Source of the DNA: Pseudomonadota bacterium
GTDB taxonomy: Bacteria; Pseudomonadota; Gammaproteobacteria; Acidithiobacillales; Acidithiobacillaceae
Direction of reading: 5' to 3'
DNA length: 17,172 nt
Assembly (NCBI GenBank): GCA_021827445.1
Contig: JAKAVW010000028.1
Span: 1-17,172, forward strand
Below, piece after piece: positions 14,709 through 17,172 of the stretch. The notes under the pieces were generated by a model, which had not been told where the DNA came from, did not search any database, and was given only the letters and a program-made list of their open reading frames with translations. Both the position numbers and the translations under genes were made by a program. Each line of letters opens with the position of its first letter. Positions within the stretch are counted from its first letter, which is position 1.

Positions 14709-14893
14709 CCAGCCTCCTGCGGGGCGCGAGTAGCCGAGATGATTCCTGAACCAACATTGTCTATCCAGGGAATCCTCAGTCATCATCGTGGTGTGCAGCT
14801 CCCTTGCGGAGTGGCCTGAAGCGGTGTGTGGATTCCCACCTGTACATCAGGTTCTGGGGGTAGCGGGCTGCACGACCCAGGCGGGGGGTTCTT
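14709..14893 (+). ncRNA. ssrS: 6S RNA
   Basis: The ~185-base gap between zapA and fau folds as a long, mostly double-stranded rod with a central bubble, as expected for 6S RNA. The RNA mimics an open promoter and binds sigma-70 RNA polymerase. Closing stem: CCTCCTGC (14713-14720) pairs with GCGGGGGG (14881-14888, including G-U pairs), then GGG with CCC (14876-14878). Next arm: GTAGCC (14730-14735) with GGCTGC (14866-14871). Beyond the bubble, GGGAATCC (14768-14775) pairs perfectly with GGATTCCC (14830-14837), and CTCC/GGAG (14799-14802/14808-14811) form an apical hairpin. A T-rich run follows the 3' end. Exact ends are estimates. The zapA-ssrS-fau location is diagnostic. Confidence 0.88.
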
Positions 14894-15505
14894 TTGTTTT
14901 CAGGGCCGGATGATATACCCGCGAAAAGCCCATTACGCCGACGCATGCGTCAGCAGCGGCGTGACCTTTCCGCCGAGGCATTATATTCCGCAGCCGTGGC
15001 CTTGTCTGACCATCTGGTGCGTCTCAACCACTTTCAGCGGGCTCGCCATATCGGCCTCTACTGGCCCATGCAGGGTGAAATCAGTCCCTTGCCGATCATG
15101 CAGCATCCCATTGCGGCCAATAAGCATTTTTATCTGCCGGTGCTCGCCGGGCATTTTGCGCGCAGCCTGCGCTTTGCGCCCTTTCACTCCAATGTAGTCC
15201 TGCGCCATAATCGCTTTCGCATTCCCGAGCCGCAGGTGTCTCCCCGCCAGCACTGTTCTGTGCGTGAACTGGATTTGCTGATCCTGCCGCTGGTGGCTTT
15301 TGACGCCGAAGGTTATCGTCTGGGGATGGGGGGGGGCTTCTATGATCGCAGTCTGGCGCATCTGCCCCACCGTCGCAGTTGGCGGCGACCGCGGCTGATC
15401 GGGGTAGGTCATGCTTTTCAGGAAGTGCCCCATGTGCCCAGAGAGCCCTGGGATATCCCCCTGGGCATTGTCTGTACAGAAAAGGCTTGTTACAGGATCA
15501 GATGA
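14894..15505 (+). CDS. fau: 5-formyltetrahydrofolate cyclo-ligase
   Basis: This enzyme (YgfA/MTHFS) uses ATP to convert 5-formyl-THF into 5,10-methenyl-THF, recycling folate. The 203-residue protein has the N-terminal R-R-x-M-R-Q-Q-R-R-D-L-S helix and the family signature L-V-A-F-D-A-E-G-Y-R-L-G-M-G-G-G-F-Y-D-R at ~133-152, which forms the nucleotide and folate site. The start is uncertain. TTG at 14894 gives the full N-terminal basic helix and has a G-rich site 5 bases upstream, but it lies at the very 3' end of 6S RNA. The first in-frame ATG (14942) would cut into the conserved helix. The stop overlaps the following gene as ATGA, so the two are coupled. Confidence 0.93.
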   Translation: MFSGPDDIPAKSPLRRRMRQQRRDLSAEALYSAAVALSDHLVRLNHFQRARHIGLYWPMQGEISPLPIMQHPIAANKHFYLPVLAGHFARSLRFAPFHSNVVLRHNRFRIPEPQVSPRQHCSVRELDLLILPLVAFDAEGYRLGMGGGFYDRSLAHLPHRRSWRRPRLIGVGHAFQEVPHVPREPWDIPLGIVCTEKACYRIR

Positions 15506-16305
15506 TGGCACAGATATTTTTTGCAGGTGATGTCATGGGTGCTGCCGGAAGACGGGCTTTGCGCCTGGCCCTGGCCCGCTTGCGGCAGGACGAGCCGGTG
15601 GATGCAGTGGTGGTGAATGGGGAAAATGCCGCCGGTGGTGCCGGGATTACGGCGACCATCGCGCAGGAGTTCTGCGCCTGGGGTGTTGATGTGATTACCA
15701 CTGGCAACCATATCTGGGATCGGCGGGAGGCTCTGACTTTTATCGAGGCAGAACCGCGCCTGCTGCGCCCTTATAACGCCCCGCCGGGCACACCGGGAGC
15801 GGGCTGGGTGGTGGTGGAAACCCGAGCGGGCTGGCGTCTGGGGGTGCTCAATCTTATGGGACGGCTGTTTATGCATCCCATGTACGATTGCCCTTTTCGC
15901 GCCGCCGACGCCGCGCTGGCGCAGAAACCGGCGGAATGTGATGTGGTCGTCGTCGACATGCATGCCGAAGCGACCAGTGAGAAAATGGCCATGGGTTGGT
16001 ATCTGGCGGGGCGGGTGTCTGGCGTCATGGGTAGTCACACCCATGTCCCCACGGCAGATGAGCGGGTGTTGCCCGGTGGTACGGCTTACCAGAGCGATGC
16101 AGGCATGTGCGGCTGTTACGACTCCGTCATAGGGGTGGATAAAGATGCGTCCATTCGCCGCTTCATCACCGCACTCCCCGGCCATGCCGAGACGGTGGAT
16201 GGTGTTGCCAGTTGCTGCGGTCTGTTGATGACGGTAGATACGGACAATGGCCGATGCAGCGCGGTTCGTCGTGTGCGTTACGATTTTCCGCAGGCGCTAC
16301 CATAA
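15502..16305 (+). CDS. YmdB-type metallophosphoesterase (TIGR00282)
   Basis: This 267-residue calcineurin-like phosphoesterase is of the YmdB family, a dinuclear-metal enzyme with cyclic-nucleotide phosphodiesterase activity in Bacillus. Metal-binding positions are visible: D10 in A-G-D-V-M-G, N39-G-E-N42 in V-V-N-G-E-N-A-A-G-G, N69-H70 in T-T-G-N-H-I-W-D, H154 in V-D-M-H-A-E-A-T-S-E-K, and H179/H181 in G-S-H-T-H-V-P-T-A-D. The ATG at 15502 overlaps the fau stop (ATGA), with AGGA 5 bases upstream. A frame extension further left opposes fau and lacks conserved sequence. The in vivo substrate in proteobacteria is not established. The gene ends 14 bp before the convergent M61 gene. Confidence 0.93.
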   Translation: MMAQIFFAGDVMGAAGRRALRLALARLRQDEPVDAVVVNGENAAGGAGITATIAQEFCAWGVDVITTGNHIWDRREALTFIEAEPRLLRPYNAPPGTPGAGWVVVETRAGWRLGVLNLMGRLFMHPMYDCPFRAADAALAQKPAECDVVVVDMHAEATSEKMAMGWYLAGRVSGVMGSHTHVPTADERVLPGGTAYQSDAGMCGCYDSVIGVDKDASIRRFITALPGHAETVDGVASCCGLLMTVDTDNGRCSAVRRVRYDFPQALP

Positions 16306-16319
16306 ACCTGAACCAGGGA

Positions 16320-17172
16320 TTATACCCCTTCCAGCCATGCACGGCGACGCGCAAGGACGACCTCATCCACATCCTCCAGCAATTCCAGCCAGGCCGTATC
16401 CTGTGGAGGCGGGGCGGGGGTCAGTTGAGTTTCCATAAGAATATCATCGCGGAAGAACTGAACACGTAGCGCCGCGCCCGCCGCATCCAGTTGTGGCTGT
16501 AATTGTTCCGCTGTAGTCCGGAAGCCATCGAGAGCGACGAGAATGTCGTCCGGCGACAAGCCCGCCTGCTCGGCAGGGCCGTCTGTCTGCACATGGCGCA
16601 ATTGAACTCCCAGTGCGTGTGCGCGCCAGCGTGCGCCCAGCCAGGCCGGCGGGGTTTTCTCGCTGGCCTGGCCGCCTTCATCCTGCAAGCCGCTGGCGGC
16701 GCGCAAGTGTAGCGCAATGCCCATTTCCGCCAGTAACGCGCGCAACGGTAAGTCGGCCTTCTCCGTAACCCATGCCTCCAGACGCGCCGCAAGCGCTGGT
16801 CCGGCGAGGGCCTCGACCAGATGGATGCATTGGCCTTCCGGCAGCTGTTTGCCAATGCTGCCGTAATCTTGCCACAGCCGGACGAGCAAGGTGTCGAGAC
16901 TCTGGCTGCCTTCACTCTCCAGGCGCAAACTGAGGTCCAGACAGAGGGCCATCAGGGCGCCCTTGTTATAATAACTGATCTCAAAGTTGGCGCTGTTGAC
17001 GTGGGGATGATAGAGCTTGATCCAGGCATCTTCACTGGATTCCACCAGACTTTGCAGGAAACGTCCGGGGCGGCGCAGCAAACGGGTCAACTCCTTCCCG
17101 ACCCCGCGCAGATATTGCTCGGGCGTGGTCAGACCGGCGCGGCGCAGGCAGAGATCATCATAGTAGGAGGTG
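16320..17172 (-). CDS. M61-family peptidase with PDZ domain, C-terminal part (cut by right edge)
   Basis: Reading leftward from the right edge, 283 residues of one frame are visible, beginning T-S-Y-Y-D-D-L-C-L-R-R-A-G-L. This is the segment that follows the zinc-binding H-E-x-x-H and E-G-F motifs in M61 (glycyl aminopeptidase-like) enzymes. The region F-E-I-S-Y-Y-N-K-G-A-L-M-A-L-C-L-D-L is characteristic of the family's helical domain. A PDZ domain lies near the C-terminus (L-G-V-Q-L-R-H-V..., P-A-E-Q-A-G-L-S-P-D-D-I-L-V-A-L-D-G). The catalytic motif is outside the window, so activity cannot be judged. Such enzymes are usually periplasmic or exported. It converges on the YmdB-type gene with no clear strong terminator between them. 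Confidence 0.88.
   Translation of the reverse strand, partial: TSYYDDLCLRRAGLTTPEQYLRGVGKELTRLLRRPGRFLQSLVESSEDAWIKLYHPHVNSANFEISYYNKGALMALCLDLSLRLESEGSQSLDTLLVRLWQDYGSIGKQLPEGQCIHLVEALAGPALAARLEAWVTEKADLPLRALLAEMGIALHLRAASGLQDEGGQASEKTPPAWLGARWRAHALGVQLRHVQTDGPAEQAGLSPDDILVALDGFRTTAEQLQPQLDAAGAALRVQFFRDDILMETQLTPAPPPQDTAWLELLEDVDEVVLARRRAWLEGV

Noticed and set aside
16306..16319. Terminator between the YmdB-type and M61 genes
   Set aside because: Only a 4-bp CCTG/CAGG hairpin is present, with no T-run, so it is too weak to call.
1..17172. tRNA genes, insertion sequences, CRISPR arrays, prophage or integrase genes
   Set aside because: I saw no cloverleaf, transposase, regularly spaced repeats or phage-type genes; a computed scan (tRNAscan, CRISPR finder) was not possible here.

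Overview
The window reads as a dense chromosomal segment (about 60% GC by eye) of a chemolithoautotrophic gammaproteobacterium or Acidithiobacillia-type bacterium. An Acidithiobacillus-like organism is my best guess. It rests on form II RuBisCO next to a CbbR-type regulator, a hydrogenase-4-like membrane complex beside RuBisCO, and ordinary proteobacterial housekeeping genes. This is inference from gene content, not a database match.

Left part (1-2000), carbon fixation: the 3' end of a CbbR-type LysR regulator (+) faces a complete form II RuBisCO gene cbbM (-). They share a hairpin that looks like a bidirectional terminator. The 266-bp region upstream of cbbM is AT-rich and carries candidate promoter and LysR-type operator elements.

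Central part (2081-9807, all on -): a tightly packed, translationally coupled operon reads XRE-cupin regulator, then hyfB-, hyfC-, hyfE-, hyfF-, hyfG- and hyfI-like genes, then cbbM after a 266-bp gap. The complex has a full membrane arm (two antiporter-like subunits, a NuoH-like subunit and a HyfE-like subunit), a NuoCD/HycE-like large subunit and a NuoB-like small subunit. The large subunit has lost all four cysteines that would hold a NiFe site: R-x-S-G-x-S replaces R-x-C-G-x-C, and N-L-S-Y-S-G replaces D-P-C-x-x-C. The small subunit keeps its four [4Fe-4S] cysteines. It should therefore be an energy-converting hydrogenase-related (Ehr-type) complex rather than a hydrogenase. Its linkage to cbbM suggests a role in energising or supplying carbon fixation, possibly inorganic-carbon uptake, and this is the most interesting hypothesis in the window.

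Right-centre (9829-14037, -): mrdA (PBP2), rplY (L25/CTC), pth and ychF sit in one close-packed run. It leads directly into the XRE-cupin/hyf operon.

Right part (14060-16305, +): a divergent division cluster follows: a ZapB-like coiled-coil protein, zapA, 6S RNA (ssrS), 5-formyltetrahydrofolate cyclo-ligase and a YmdB-type metallophosphoesterase. The zapA-ssrS-fau order is the classical proteobacterial 6S RNA context. The window ends in the C-terminal part of an M61-family peptidase with a PDZ domain (-), cut by the right edge. I saw no tRNA, insertion sequence, CRISPR array or prophage gene.
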